From the NCBI GenBank assembly GCA_022711435.1, contig JAKLFB010000004.1, forward strand, positions 124,001-188,000: 64,000 bases of DNA, written 5' to 3'. Below are positions 27,740-36,424 of this stretch, piece by piece; the stretch's first letter is position 1, and each line of letters starts with the position of its first letter. This stretch comes from Verrucomicrobiota bacterium. GTDB taxonomy: Bacteria; Verrucomicrobiota; Verrucomicrobiia; Limisphaerales; UBA1319. The notes under the pieces were generated by a model. That model ran no database searches. It was not told the origin of the DNA and saw only the letters and a program-made list of their open reading frames with translations. The position numbers and the translations under genes were made by a program.

Positions 27740-29179
27740 CTAATAGTCCCGGAACGGGCCGCGCGGCTCCGAGGCATCCATCTCGGCAAGCCACTCCGCG
27801 TAGCGCGTTTTCAATCGGGCCAGGATCTCCGGCCTGGCTGCCGAGAGATCCTTCTTCTCCTCCCGATCGGCAGCGATGTCGAAAAGGCCGGTCGCGCCCC
27901 CGGCGGCCACCCATTTCCACGAGCCCATGCGCACGGCGAAATCACCGCGGCGTTTCCAGAACATCTCGGTGCGAGGGGACGCCCTTTCGCCGCGCAAGAC
28001 CGGCAGCATGTCATGGCCGTCGAGATTGACGCCGGCGGGCGTTTCGGCCCCGCCAGCGGCCGCCAGCGTGGGGAAGATCTCCAGCGATGTGAGAAACTCG
28101 CCGGTGACCTTCCCGGCGGGCAGCCTCACCGGCCACCGCGCGATGAAAGGCACGCTCAAGCCGCCCTCCCACATCGTGCTCTTTTGGCCGCGCAGCGGGG
28201 CGTTCCCCCCGTTGCCGCTGCCGCCGTTGTCGCTCAGGAACATCACCAGCGTGCTGGCCTTCTCGCCGCGCGCGTCGATCAGGGCGAGGATCTGCCCGAT
28301 CGCCGCGTCCATGCAGGTGACCGCGCCGTGGTAGAGGGCGAGCCTCTCCGCGACGCCCCGCTTGCGGTAGGGCGCGACGTATTCCTCCGGGGCCTGTACG
28401 CCGGCGCCCTCCATGCGGCCGTCGGCCCGCCGGCTGCCTGCAAAGGAGGACGCACCATGGGGCGCGTTGAAGCACAGATAGAGAAACCACGGCCGGCCCG
28501 GCGGCGCCGCGCGGATAAAGCGCAGCGCCTCCCGCTTGAACAGGTCGGTCGCGTAAACGCCTTTGTCCGCCTCCGTCCGCGCGTTGCCGGAGAACATCGA
28601 CGGCACCCCGTAGCGCTCGTGGGTATAATAATCGATGCCATTGTTGCCATGGCCGTAAAAGAAATCGAAGCCGCGCTGCATGGGCAGGTAGCGCCGGGCC
28701 TGGCCCATGTCCCACTTGCCGACCATGCCCGTGCGATAGCCTGCGGACTGGAGCAGGTTGCCAAGGGTCCTCTCCTTCGGATCCAGGCCCAGCGTCATCT
28801 CGGGGGAGACGGCGTATTCCTCGGCCGAATAGAGATGGCCGAAGTTGACCATGTCGTTGCGCACCATGTCATAGAGGCCGTTGCGCTGCGGGTAGCGTCC
28901 GGTGAGAATGCTGCCGCGCGACGGCGTGCAGGCCGGCCAGGTCGCGTAGAACTGCGTCGCGCGCACGCCCTCCGCGGCGAGCCGGTCCAGGTTCGGCGTG
29001 TCGATGCTCTTGAGGCCCATGCAGCCCAGGTCGGGCCAGCCCTGATCGTCGCTGACGATGAGCAGGATGTTGGGCGCGGGGCCGGAGGCTGCGATAACAT
29101 GCGCGGGCCCGATACAGACAAGCGCCAGGAGCCATTGGGCCTTGGCCCGTGACAGGAGGGTATCGATCAAGTTGCTCAT
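27740..29179 (-). CDS. Exported sulfatase, arylsulfatase-like
   Basis: 479 residues from the ATG at 29179 (MSNLIDTLLSRAKAQWLLAL, signal peptide). An upstream in-frame start at 29221 would place 14 polar residues before it. Metal and catalytic motifs: NILLIVSDDQGWPDLGC, Cys84 in CTPSRGSILTGRYP, VGKWDMG, FLSDNGGSGNGGNAPLRGQK and the typical WEGGLSVPFIARWP. Resembles arylsulfatase A/B-type S1 enzymes acting on sulfated sugars. It lies tail-to-tail with the preceding sulfatase and upstream of the same-strand cyclase 3' end. Confidence 0.92.
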   Translation of the reverse strand: MSNLIDTLLSRAKAQWLLALVCIGPAHVIAASGPAPNILLIVSDDQGWPDLGCMGLKSIDTPNLDRLAAEGVRATQFYATWPACTPSRGSILTGRYPQRNGLYDMVRNDMVNFGHLYSAEEYAVSPEMTLGLDPKERTLGNLLQSAGYRTGMVGKWDMGQARRYLPMQRGFDFFYGHGNNGIDYYTHERYGVPSMFSGNARTEADKGVYATDLFKREALRFIRAAPPGRPWFLYLCFNAPHGASSFAGSRRADGRMEGAGVQAPEEYVAPYRKRGVAERLALYHGAVTCMDAAIGQILALIDARGEKASTLVMFLSDNGGSGNGGNAPLRGQKSTMWEGGLSVPFIARWPVRLPAGKVTGEFLTSLEIFPTLAAAGGAETPAGVNLDGHDMLPVLRGERASPRTEMFWKRRGDFAVRMGSWKWVAAGGATGLFDIAADREEKKDLSAARPEILARLKTRYAEWLAEMDASEPRGPFRDY

Positions 29180-29254
29180 CGTGTGCGCCGCAATCCTGCC
29201 GGCACCGGCCTTCCTTGGCAACGCTGCTGAGGACAGCTTCGCCCTCTGGGGGCC

Positions 29255-31369
29255 CTATTTGTCTTTCGCCCGGTAGACGATATCCTCGTCCCGGCCGGGC
29301 GCAGCGCGCTGGAGATCCTCGCACCGGCGGGCCATGAATCCAGCCAGTGCATCGTGCGGATGCGACTTCAGGATCGCCTGATATTGCTCGCGGGCGCGCG
29401 CGAAATTCCGGGCCTCGAGCTCCTGAAACGCAGCGATGGTTTGGCCGGCCAGGTCGCGCTGGCTGGGGCTGGCCTCCTCCGCCAGCCCGGCCAGCTCATA
29501 GACCAGCACCCCGCGAACCCTGCCTTTGACCACCACGCGGGTGACCGGGCGAGCCAGGATGGCGTCTCCGGCGGACTCGCGAGTGCCCTCGCTGATGAGA
29601 ATGCGGGTGCCGAACGGCTTGTTAAGGCCCTCCATGCGGCTGGCGAGATTGACGGCGTCGCCGATCAGAGTGTAGTTCATCCGTTTCTCGCTGCCGATGT
29701 TCCCGACAATCACCTCGCCGGTGTGCAAGCCCACCCGGGTGCGCCACGGGGGTTTGCCGGCGCCCTGCCACTCTGTTCCCAGCTGGTCCAGCCGCTCCTG
29801 AAGATGCCACGCCGCGCGGCATGCATCGGCGGCATGATGGGGATTCGCGTGGGGCGCGCCCCAGAACGCCATCACCCCGTCGCCGATGTACTTGTCCACC
29901 GTGCCGCGGTGTTCATGGATGATGTCGCTGACCAGCAGCAGGTATTCGCCCACCCGCTCGACCAGCGCCTGGGGGGGCATCGATTCCGACAGCGACGTGA
30001 AATCAACGATATCGGAGAAAAAGATGGTGAGCGCCTGCTGCTGGCCGCCCAGGCGCGCCTCGCATCCGCTGGCGATCAGCTCGTGCACGAGGTCGGCGGG
30101 AACATATTTGCGGAACGACCGCAGGCTGGCTTTCATTTCGGCCATCGACCGCTGCAGCTGGCGCACCTCGCGAATCGAGCTGCGGTGCAGGTGGATCGTC
30201 TCGAACTGCAGCCGCCCGACCGATTCGGCCTCGCGGCACAGCTCCCGCAGCGGGCGCGCCATGCGCCGGGCAAACCACAGGGCTGCCAGCACGGCCACAG
30301 CCAGGCAGACCAGCGATGCCGCCAGGCTCCACATCACGTTTCGGATGATATCCCCCGTAATGGCTTCGCGCGGCACCGTCATGGCGATGATCCATGGCGG
30401 CTTTTGCGGGTCGCTCAGCCTGTGGAAGCCGCTCAGATACCACTGGCCATCCACTTGGTAGCGGCGGCCATATTCCTCGGCGCCCAGCCGCGCGCGGTCT
30501 TTGGCCAGGGCAGCGATGTAGCTGCGGGCCACCGGATCGGCGATCTCGCTCGCGCTCGCAACCAGATTGGTCCCCGTCCGATCGAACGACTGCTCCTGGC
30601 GGGGGTGCGCCACAAGCCGGAACTGATCTTCGGCTGTCTCCTCGAGGATCATGGCGAATCCAGGCAGCTCGCCCTCGAGGGACGCGAGGAACGAGCAGAC
30701 GGCCTGCAGTTCGAGATCCGTGTTCACCACGCCCACCAACCGGCCCTTGGCATCATGCCAGGGGGATGCGTAGGAAATGCCCAGGATTGGCAGCGGGTTG
30801 TCCTCTTGCCAGAACGGATAGGTCTTGGTCCAGACCCCCGACTCCCCGTCCCGGGCCAGCCGGTAAAACGGGCGCTCGCGCGGATCATAGCCGTCCCAGG
30901 GGCGATCGCCCAGCAAACGGCGCGCCGCGCCCTCCCACAGCCAGTCGGTCCAATGGAGCCGCCCCTGCGAGTCCGGGCGAAGCTCGCGCACGCGGATGGC
31001 GCCGCCGGCCCGCCGCTCGGCCACGATGAACTCGCCGGTCGCTGCAATGGCCAGCCCGATCGATGTCAATCCTGTCCGAAGCTCAAGCGATTTGGCCAAA
31101 AAACCCTCCAGCCTGGCCAGGTTATCCGGGGTAAGATCGGCGCCCTGAACAAGCCGGAGCGTCTGGTGGTTGATGGCGATCGCCGGGTCGGTCAACTGCT
31201 GCACGCGCAGCTCGATCCTTCTCAGAGTCTGCTCCACGATCCGATCTGCCAGCGTCATCACGCTGCGCAGGAACAGCTGGGCTTGAACGACGAGCAGCAC
31301 GCACACCGTCGCCGTGATCAGGACAACCATCAGCGACGCCATCAAGTTGCCGAAGCTGCGGACCTGCAT
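29255..31369 (-). CDS. Membrane adenylate cyclase with extracytoplasmic Cache sensor
   Basis: 704 residues: transmembrane helix (about 9-33), Cache-type sensor (about 40-335, with WTKTYPFWQEDNPLPILGIS and the phosphate/ligand-pocket style of dCache), second helix (about 340-362), HAMP (362-415), class III cyclase (about 445-630), then a short TPR-like tail. Catalytic residues: the first metal Asp in FFSDIVDFT, the substrate Lys and second Asp in DKYIGDGVMAFWGAP, and NYTLIGDAVNLASRMEG with Asn and Arg. The architecture suggests cAMP made in response to an external small molecule. It lies downstream of the symporter and fucosidase on the same strand, so sensing of the imported sugar is possible (inference). 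Confidence 0.9.
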   Translation of the reverse strand: MQVRSFGNLMASLMVVLITATVCVLLVVQAQLFLRSVMTLADRIVEQTLRRIELRVQQLTDPAIAINHQTLRLVQGADLTPDNLARLEGFLAKSLELRTGLTSIGLAIAATGEFIVAERRAGGAIRVRELRPDSQGRLHWTDWLWEGAARRLLGDRPWDGYDPRERPFYRLARDGESGVWTKTYPFWQEDNPLPILGISYASPWHDAKGRLVGVVNTDLELQAVCSFLASLEGELPGFAMILEETAEDQFRLVAHPRQEQSFDRTGTNLVASASEIADPVARSYIAALAKDRARLGAEEYGRRYQVDGQWYLSGFHRLSDPQKPPWIIAMTVPREAITGDIIRNVMWSLAASLVCLAVAVLAALWFARRMARPLRELCREAESVGRLQFETIHLHRSSIREVRQLQRSMAEMKASLRSFRKYVPADLVHELIASGCEARLGGQQQALTIFFSDIVDFTSLSESMPPQALVERVGEYLLLVSDIIHEHRGTVDKYIGDGVMAFWGAPHANPHHAADACRAAWHLQERLDQLGTEWQGAGKPPWRTRVGLHTGEVIVGNIGSEKRMNYTLIGDAVNLASRMEGLNKPFGTRILISEGTRESAGDAILARPVTRVVVKGRVRGVLVYELAGLAEEASPSQRDLAGQTIAAFQELEARNFARAREQYQAILKSHPHDALAGFMARRCEDLQRAAPGRDEDIVYRAKDK

Positions 31370-31499
31370 GTCTGTGGGGATCAGGAGTGTCGATTGATTC
31401 GTGCTCTCACTGTAAGGAGAATTCCGCCTGAATCAACCCTTTCGTCTGCGGCGAGCTTCGCGCCTTCGCGCGCTCGGAGAGCAATGCCCCAAGTGGGAT

Positions 31500-33194
31500 T
31501 CACCGGAAAACGGCGTAGAGCGCCGCGAACACCGCCAGGATGGCGGCGGCCGCGAGACGGTAGTTGCCCAGGCCGCGCCCGCCGGGCTCCCCTCGCAGCG
31601 GCTCCCGCCAATCGCCCCAGACCAGCGGCCTGGCCTCATCCTTGAGCGGCTCGGGGAACATCATGGAGGTCGCGATCATGACGGCCAAACAGGCGGCCAG
31701 CAATCCAAAGGCGAGGAGCATGAAATCGCCCCGATAGAGCCCCGTCCAGTCCGCCACAAACATCGCCGCCCCCAGAGCCATGCCCGCCAGCAGGGTGACC
31801 AAGGCGGACACGGCCGAGGCGCGTCTCCAGAAAACCCCCACGAGGAAGACGGCGGTGATGGGCGGGGCGACATAGGAGATGAGCTTGTTGATGCCCTCGA
31901 AGATCGTCGCGTAATGGCCGAATATGGGCGAGGCGACAATGGCCAGGACGGTCCCGATCACGGTGGTCCATTTGCCGATAACCACGAGCGTCCGATCGTC
32001 CAGGTCCGGCTTGCGGCGTTTGAACAGGTCGTAGGCGACGAGGGTGGCGGTCGAGTTGAGCGCGGCGGAGCACGTCTGCATCGCGGCCGCCAGCATGGCG
32101 GCGATGACCAGCCCCTTCAGCCCGACCGGCAAAAGGCGTGTGATGAGGAACGTGTAGGTGTCCGCAGCCGCGAGCGGCGCTGCGCCCCCGAACGCGTTCT
32201 TCTGGACCAGCGCGACGCAGATCACGCCGGGCAGCACGAAGAAGAACACCGGCCAGATCTTCAGGAACGCGCAGAACAGCGGGCCGAGGCGCGCGTGCTT
32301 CTCGTTCCTTGCCGCGAGCACGCGCTGGACGATGGTCTGATCGCAGCACCAGTACCAGATGCCCAGGACCGGATACCCCAGCAGGATGCTGTACCATGCC
32401 ATCCCCGATGGATCGCCCGAGGGGCGCGCCATGCTGAGGAAGTTGGCGGTCCCCCAGGTGACCTCGCTCTCCGCCGCGCCGGCCAGCGGATGCGGGTTCG
32501 AGGCGAGCGTGCGGGCCAGCTCCGCCCACCCGCCGACTTGCAGATAGCCGACGACGGTGATGACAATGGCCCCAACCAGCAGCAGGATTGTCTGCACGCT
32601 TTCGGTCCAGACCACGGCGAGCAGCCCCCCCAGCATCGTATAGGCGCCCGTCAGCGCTCCCAGGATGGCGATGAACACCATCAGCGCATCCATCCCCAGG
32701 ATCGTGGCGCTGGGCGGCAGGCCGAGGATGCCCCGCAACACCCAGGCCGCCGTGTAGAGCGCCACGCCCATGTGAATCACGATCGCCGAAAACAACGACA
32801 CCACCGACAGCACGTCGCGGCACCGCCGGTCGAAGCGCCGCTCGAGAAAATCCGGCAGCGTGGCCACCCTCGACCGCAGATACAGCGGCGCGAAGAACAG
32901 CGACAGCAAGACCAGTGTGAACCCCGCCATCCACTCGAAGTTCCCGAAAACCAAGCCGAACTTGTAGGCCGTTTCCGCCAGGCTGACGAGGTGGACCGTC
33001 GAGATGTTGGCGGCGAACATGGCCAGACCGATGACCGGCCATGCCAGGGTGTTGCCAGCCAGGAAATAGCGCCCTCCCTCGCCGCCGCGCTCTCCCGTGC
33101 GGCGCAGGAAGCCCGCCGCCACACCCAGCCCCACCACCGCGACCAGGTATAGCCCGATGATGGTCCAGTCCAGTCCGCCAACCGGTGCATCCAT
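31500..33194 (-). CDS. Sodium:solute symporter (SSS family, SGLT-like)
   Basis: 564 residues, about 14 helices. SSS features: MFAANISTVHLVSLAETAYK, then FFAPLYLRSRVATLPDFLER, and GLVIAAMLAAAMQTCSAALN (Na+-site helix). SGLT-type members import sugars or sugar acids with Na+. The ATG is one base after the fucosidase stop, so the two are translated together; fucose or a fucosylated sugar is the natural guess for substrate. The Na+ gradient could be maintained by the Mrp system at 7.3-12.8 kb. Confidence 0.9.
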   Translation of the reverse strand: MDAPVGGLDWTIIGLYLVAVVGLGVAAGFLRRTGERGGEGGRYFLAGNTLAWPVIGLAMFAANISTVHLVSLAETAYKFGLVFGNFEWMAGFTLVLLSLFFAPLYLRSRVATLPDFLERRFDRRCRDVLSVVSLFSAIVIHMGVALYTAAWVLRGILGLPPSATILGMDALMVFIAILGALTGAYTMLGGLLAVVWTESVQTILLLVGAIVITVVGYLQVGGWAELARTLASNPHPLAGAAESEVTWGTANFLSMARPSGDPSGMAWYSILLGYPVLGIWYWCCDQTIVQRVLAARNEKHARLGPLFCAFLKIWPVFFFVLPGVICVALVQKNAFGGAAPLAAADTYTFLITRLLPVGLKGLVIAAMLAAAMQTCSAALNSTATLVAYDLFKRRKPDLDDRTLVVIGKWTTVIGTVLAIVASPIFGHYATIFEGINKLISYVAPPITAVFLVGVFWRRASAVSALVTLLAGMALGAAMFVADWTGLYRGDFMLLAFGLLAACLAVMIATSMMFPEPLKDEARPLVWGDWREPLRGEPGGRGLGNYRLAAAAILAVFAALYAVFR

Positions 33195-33195
33195 G

Positions 33196-34554
33196 CTATC
33201 TCTCGAGCACCTTGATGTTCGACGCCGCCGTCAGCCCCATCGCGGGAATATCCATGGCCGAGCCGTCCAGCTCGAGCCGCACGACGGTGTCGATCGGATC
33301 CAGCGCAGCCGGCTCCAGGGCCAGCAGGAGCCGATCGCCCTGCTGGCTGCACTGCACCGCGCCTCCGCCCAGCAACGAGGCGGCCCTCACCCGGCGCGGC
33401 AGGGCCGGCAGCTCGATCCGGGCGCCGGGGGCTTCGAGGACATGGAGATAGACGGTGGCGCCCTTGCGGGTGCTGGCCATGGCTTTGGCCGGCTTCCATG
33501 GGCCGCCGCGTGTCCCGTAGACGCTCTCGCCGTTCTTCGCCAGCCACACGCCCATCTCCTTCAGGCGATCGACCTGGCGAGGCTCGATTCGGCCGTCGGG
33601 CATCGGACCGACGTTGAACAGCAGGTTGCCGTCGCCGCCCGCGCAGAGCACAAGCGTCCGGATGCACTCCTGGAGCGATTTCATCTCGTCGTTGGGCTTC
33701 CACGCCCACTGGCGGCAGATGGTGATGCAGGATTCCCACGGGCGCTCGTCCTGATACTTGCCGACACGCTGCTCGGGCGTGTCATGATCCTCGGGCAGGC
33801 CGGTGCGGTTGTTGATGACGATCTGCGGCTGGAGCCCGCGGATGATCCCTACCAGGCCCTCGCCGTCGTAGTCCTTTGCTGCCTTGCCTAACCCGTCGAA
33901 CCAGAAGATGTCCAGCCGGCCGTAGTTGGAGCAGAGCTCGGCGACCTGCTGCTTCAGATAGGCCAGGTATCGGCCATGGCGGTCGGGCGTAAACGCGTCC
34001 GGATGATGCCAGTCGGGCTGGGAGTAGTAGAGACCGAATCGCAGCCCGGCCTGGTGGCAGGCATCGGCAAGCTCTCGGACCACATCGCGGCGGAAAGGGC
34101 TGAGCGGGCTGGTGATCTTGTAGTCGCTGGCCTTCGTGTCGAACATGCTGAATCCGTCGTGATGGCGGCTGGTGAAGACGAGGTATTTCATGCCGGCCGC
34201 CTGCGCGAGGGCCGCCCACTCGCGCGCGTTGAAGTTCGTCGGATTGAATTCTTTGAACAGGTTGTCGTAGATCTCGGCCGGCACCAGGCTTCCTTTCGAG
34301 CCGTAGCCGCGCCGGTCGCCGCCGCGCGCCCAGCCGATCTCCTGGCCCGTCAGCGATACCGGGCCCCAGTGGATGAACATCCCGAAGCGCGCCTCGCGCC
34401 ACCATTCGAGACGGCCCGCTCCGGTCGGGCTCCTGGTATCTCCGGAACTCTCCGGCGGCGCCCCGGCCGCGCACCCGGCCATGCATCCGAGCAGGATGAG
34501 GATCGGGCGGGTCCATGCCGATGGGGATGCAAGGCGGACTGGTTTCGAGAGCAT
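33196..34554 (-). CDS. Alpha-L-fucosidase, GH29 lipoprotein
   Basis: 452 residues. The N-terminus has a lipoprotein signal (ILLGC-MAGC; Cys24 or Cys28 as lipidated residue), so it is probably anchored in the outer membrane or facing the periplasm. GH29 core: RFGMFIHWGPVSL, EWAALAQAAGMKYLVFTSRH, HDGFSMFDT, LRFGLYYSQPDWHHPD, and DIFWFDGLG with the catalytic nucleophile Asp220. A C-terminal beta domain follows. It cuts alpha-linked fucose from glycans. Transcribed first in a unit with the symporter and perhaps the cyclase. Confidence 0.93.
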   Translation of the reverse strand: MLSKPVRLASPSAWTRPILILLGCMAGCAAGAPPESSGDTRSPTGAGRLEWWREARFGMFIHWGPVSLTGQEIGWARGGDRRGYGSKGSLVPAEIYDNLFKEFNPTNFNAREWAALAQAAGMKYLVFTSRHHDGFSMFDTKASDYKITSPLSPFRRDVVRELADACHQAGLRFGLYYSQPDWHHPDAFTPDRHGRYLAYLKQQVAELCSNYGRLDIFWFDGLGKAAKDYDGEGLVGIIRGLQPQIVINNRTGLPEDHDTPEQRVGKYQDERPWESCITICRQWAWKPNDEMKSLQECIRTLVLCAGGDGNLLFNVGPMPDGRIEPRQVDRLKEMGVWLAKNGESVYGTRGGPWKPAKAMASTRKGATVYLHVLEAPGARIELPALPRRVRAASLLGGGAVQCSQQGDRLLLALEPAALDPIDTVVRLELDGSAMDIPAMGLTAASNIKVLER

Positions 34555-34673
34555 GCATGGATCGTGGCATAGAGATGATGTCTTGTCGAGAATGCTCTCT
34601 CTCGGTGGCGAGGAATCCGATCGCCCTGGCCGTGTCTACTCGCCGGGCTCTCGCAGAAGCAGCCATTGTTGTC

Positions 34674-34703
34674 TTGACGGATGCCCCCTTTTGCTTCTCT
34701 TAT
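34674..34703 (+). promoter_or_regulatory. Candidate promoter, small basic protein
   Basis: TTGACG (34674-34679), 18-base spacer, TCTTAT (34698-34703; 4 of 6). The ATG at 34710 is only seven bases downstream, so the transcript would be leaderless or nearly so. The -35 is embedded in TGTCTTGAC, as at 43228 and 55902. Confidence 0.4.
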
Positions 34704-34709
34704 TCAACG

Positions 34710-35060
34710 ATGAATGTAACGGATCTGTCGGCAGCGCAACTGCGGCGCGCTGCGGCCATCAAAGAGCAGCTCGAGAAGCTGCAAAAGGAACTGGCTGGTA
34801 TTCTGGGCGCGCCCGCCGAGCCCGCGGCGGCCGCTGCGGCCCCTCGAAAGAGGCGGAGGATGAGCGCCGCAGCCCGCGCGGCCATGAGCCGAGGCGCCAA
34901 GGAGCGCTGGGCGAAAAGGAAAGGCATTGCCCAGCCTGCCGCAGAGCCGAAGAAGAAGAAGTCCACCGTGAGCGACGAGGCCAAAGCGGCGATGAGCCGG
35001 GCCGCTAAGGCGCGCTGGGCAAAGAAGAGAGCGGCCAGCAAGCTCGCGGTTCCTTTTTGA
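34710..35060 (+). CDS. Small basic protein with two NUMOD3-like repeats
   Basis: 116 residues. The N-terminal part (LSAAQLRRAAAIKEQLEKLQ, then KELAGILG) is a predicted amphipathic or coiled-coil helix. After an Ala-rich linker come two copies of a basic unit: SAAARAAMSRGAKERWAKRK and SDEAKAAMSRAAKARWAKKR. The unit resembles NUMOD3/'K-S-x-E-x-R' DNA-binding motifs and histone-H1-like tails. A nucleoid or nucleic-acid-binding role is likely but unproven. Stand-alone gene with its own promoter; the ATG at 34710 is chosen because the repeat protein begins there and the upstream extension is unlike protein. Confidence 0.65.
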   Translation: MNVTDLSAAQLRRAAAIKEQLEKLQKELAGILGAPAEPAAAAAAPRKRRRMSAAARAAMSRGAKERWAKRKGIAQPAAEPKKKKSTVSDEAKAAMSRAAKARWAKKRAASKLAVPF

Positions 35061-35163
35061 CGGTCCGATCGGGCGGCTTCGCCGGGCAGCGCCGACTGGG
35101 TTCATCCCGAGAGGGGCGCCTGGGGCGCAGCCTCTGGGCTGTTCGCGGTAAGGGTCTGGGCAG

Positions 35164-36375
35164 ATGAACACGCGACCCATCCTGCTGGCCATTTTGATTG
35201 GCCTGGCTGGTGCTGCCGTTTCAGCCGCGATTGGCCCGGCGGCCGAGCCGCGATTCGACCTGGTGCCCGGGGTGGTCATCGACCACAGCCCGGCATCGTC
35301 GGGGCTTTACATCGGCTCCCCCAGCATCGCCGTCCTGCCTGGCGGCGATTACGTGGCCTCGCACGATTTCTTCGGCCCGAAATCCAACGAGCACCAGAGC
35401 GCGCGGACGGCGGTGTTCCGCTCGGGCGACCGGGGCCGATCCTGGAAGAGGATCTCGGAGATCCAGGGGGCGTTCTGGTCGTCGCTGTTCGTGCATCGGG
35501 GCGCCCTCTACCTGCTGGGGCCGGATCGGCACCACGGGAACATCCTCATCCGGCGCTCGGCCGATGGGGGCCAGACGTGGACGTCGCCAGCCCATGGGGC
35601 CTCGGGCCTCCTGCGCGACAACGGCGAATATCACTGTGCGCCGATGCCCGTCATCGAGCATGGCGGCCGGCTCTGGCGCGCCTTCGAGTGGCGCAACCCG
35701 CCGGTGGCCTGGGGCATCCACTATCGCGCCGGAATGCTCTCCGCACCCGCCGACGCCGACCTGCTCGACTCGGCCTCCTGGACCGCCAGCAACTTCCTGC
35801 CGAGCGACCGCGCCTGGAACAACAACGACATGGGCGCCTGGCTCGAAGGCAATGCGGTCGTCGCCCCCAGCGGCGAGCTGGTCGATGTGCTGCGGGTGCA
35901 GACGCGATCGCCGGACGAGAAGGCCGCCATCGTCCGGATCAGCGCCGACGGCAGGACCGCCTCCTTCGACCCGGAGACGGGCTTCGTCGATTTCCCGGGG
36001 GGCGCGAAGAAATTCGCCATCCGCTTCGACAGCCAGAGCCGGCTCTACTGCTCCCTGGCCAGCATCGTCCACGAGCGGCACCGCGCCCCCAATCCCGGCG
36101 GCATCCGGAACACGCTCGCCCTGACCTGCTCGCCCGACCTGGCTCGGTGGACAGTGCGCTGCATCCTGCTCTATCACCCCGACGTGTCCAAGCACGGGTT
36201 CCAGTATGTGGACTGGCTCTTCGATGGCGACGACATCATCGCCGTCTGCCGCACCGCCTTCGACGACGGGCTCGGCGGCGCCCACAACAACCACGACGCC
36301 AACTTCCTCACCTTCCATCGTTTCTCGAACTTCCGCGCCAAGACGATGGCCGATTCGGTCCCAGTCCCCCGTTGA
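35164..36375 (+). CDS. Secreted sialidase-fold (BNR/Asp-box) protein
   Basis: 403 residues with a signal peptide (ILLAILIGLAGAAVSAA). Two Asp-boxes are visible, SGDRGRSW (87-94) and SADGGQTW (132-139), the turns of a six-bladed sialidase propeller. The rest shows regular blade spacing (FVHRGALYLLG, APMPVIEHGGRLW, DWLFDGDDIIAVCRTAF). Sialidase-superfamily proteins of this group include exo-alpha-sialidases and enzymes on other acidic sugars; the catalytic Arg triad and Tyr/Glu pair cannot be placed with confidence. Followed after 49 bases by the DUF1549/DUF1553 gene, probably co-transcribed. Confidence 0.78.
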   Translation: MNTRPILLAILIGLAGAAVSAAIGPAAEPRFDLVPGVVIDHSPASSGLYIGSPSIAVLPGGDYVASHDFFGPKSNEHQSARTAVFRSGDRGRSWKRISEIQGAFWSSLFVHRGALYLLGPDRHHGNILIRRSADGGQTWTSPAHGASGLLRDNGEYHCAPMPVIEHGGRLWRAFEWRNPPVAWGIHYRAGMLSAPADADLLDSASWTASNFLPSDRAWNNNDMGAWLEGNAVVAPSGELVDVLRVQTRSPDEKAAIVRISADGRTASFDPETGFVDFPGGAKKFAIRFDSQSRLYCSLASIVHERHRAPNPGGIRNTLALTCSPDLARWTVRCILLYHPDVSKHGFQYVDWLFDGDDIIAVCRTAFDDGLGGAHNNHDANFLTFHRFSNFRAKTMADSVPVPR

Positions 36376-36424
36376 ATCCTTGCAGCGCCGGCGGCGTGTG
36401 CTATATGTGGCGCAGTAGCATCGG

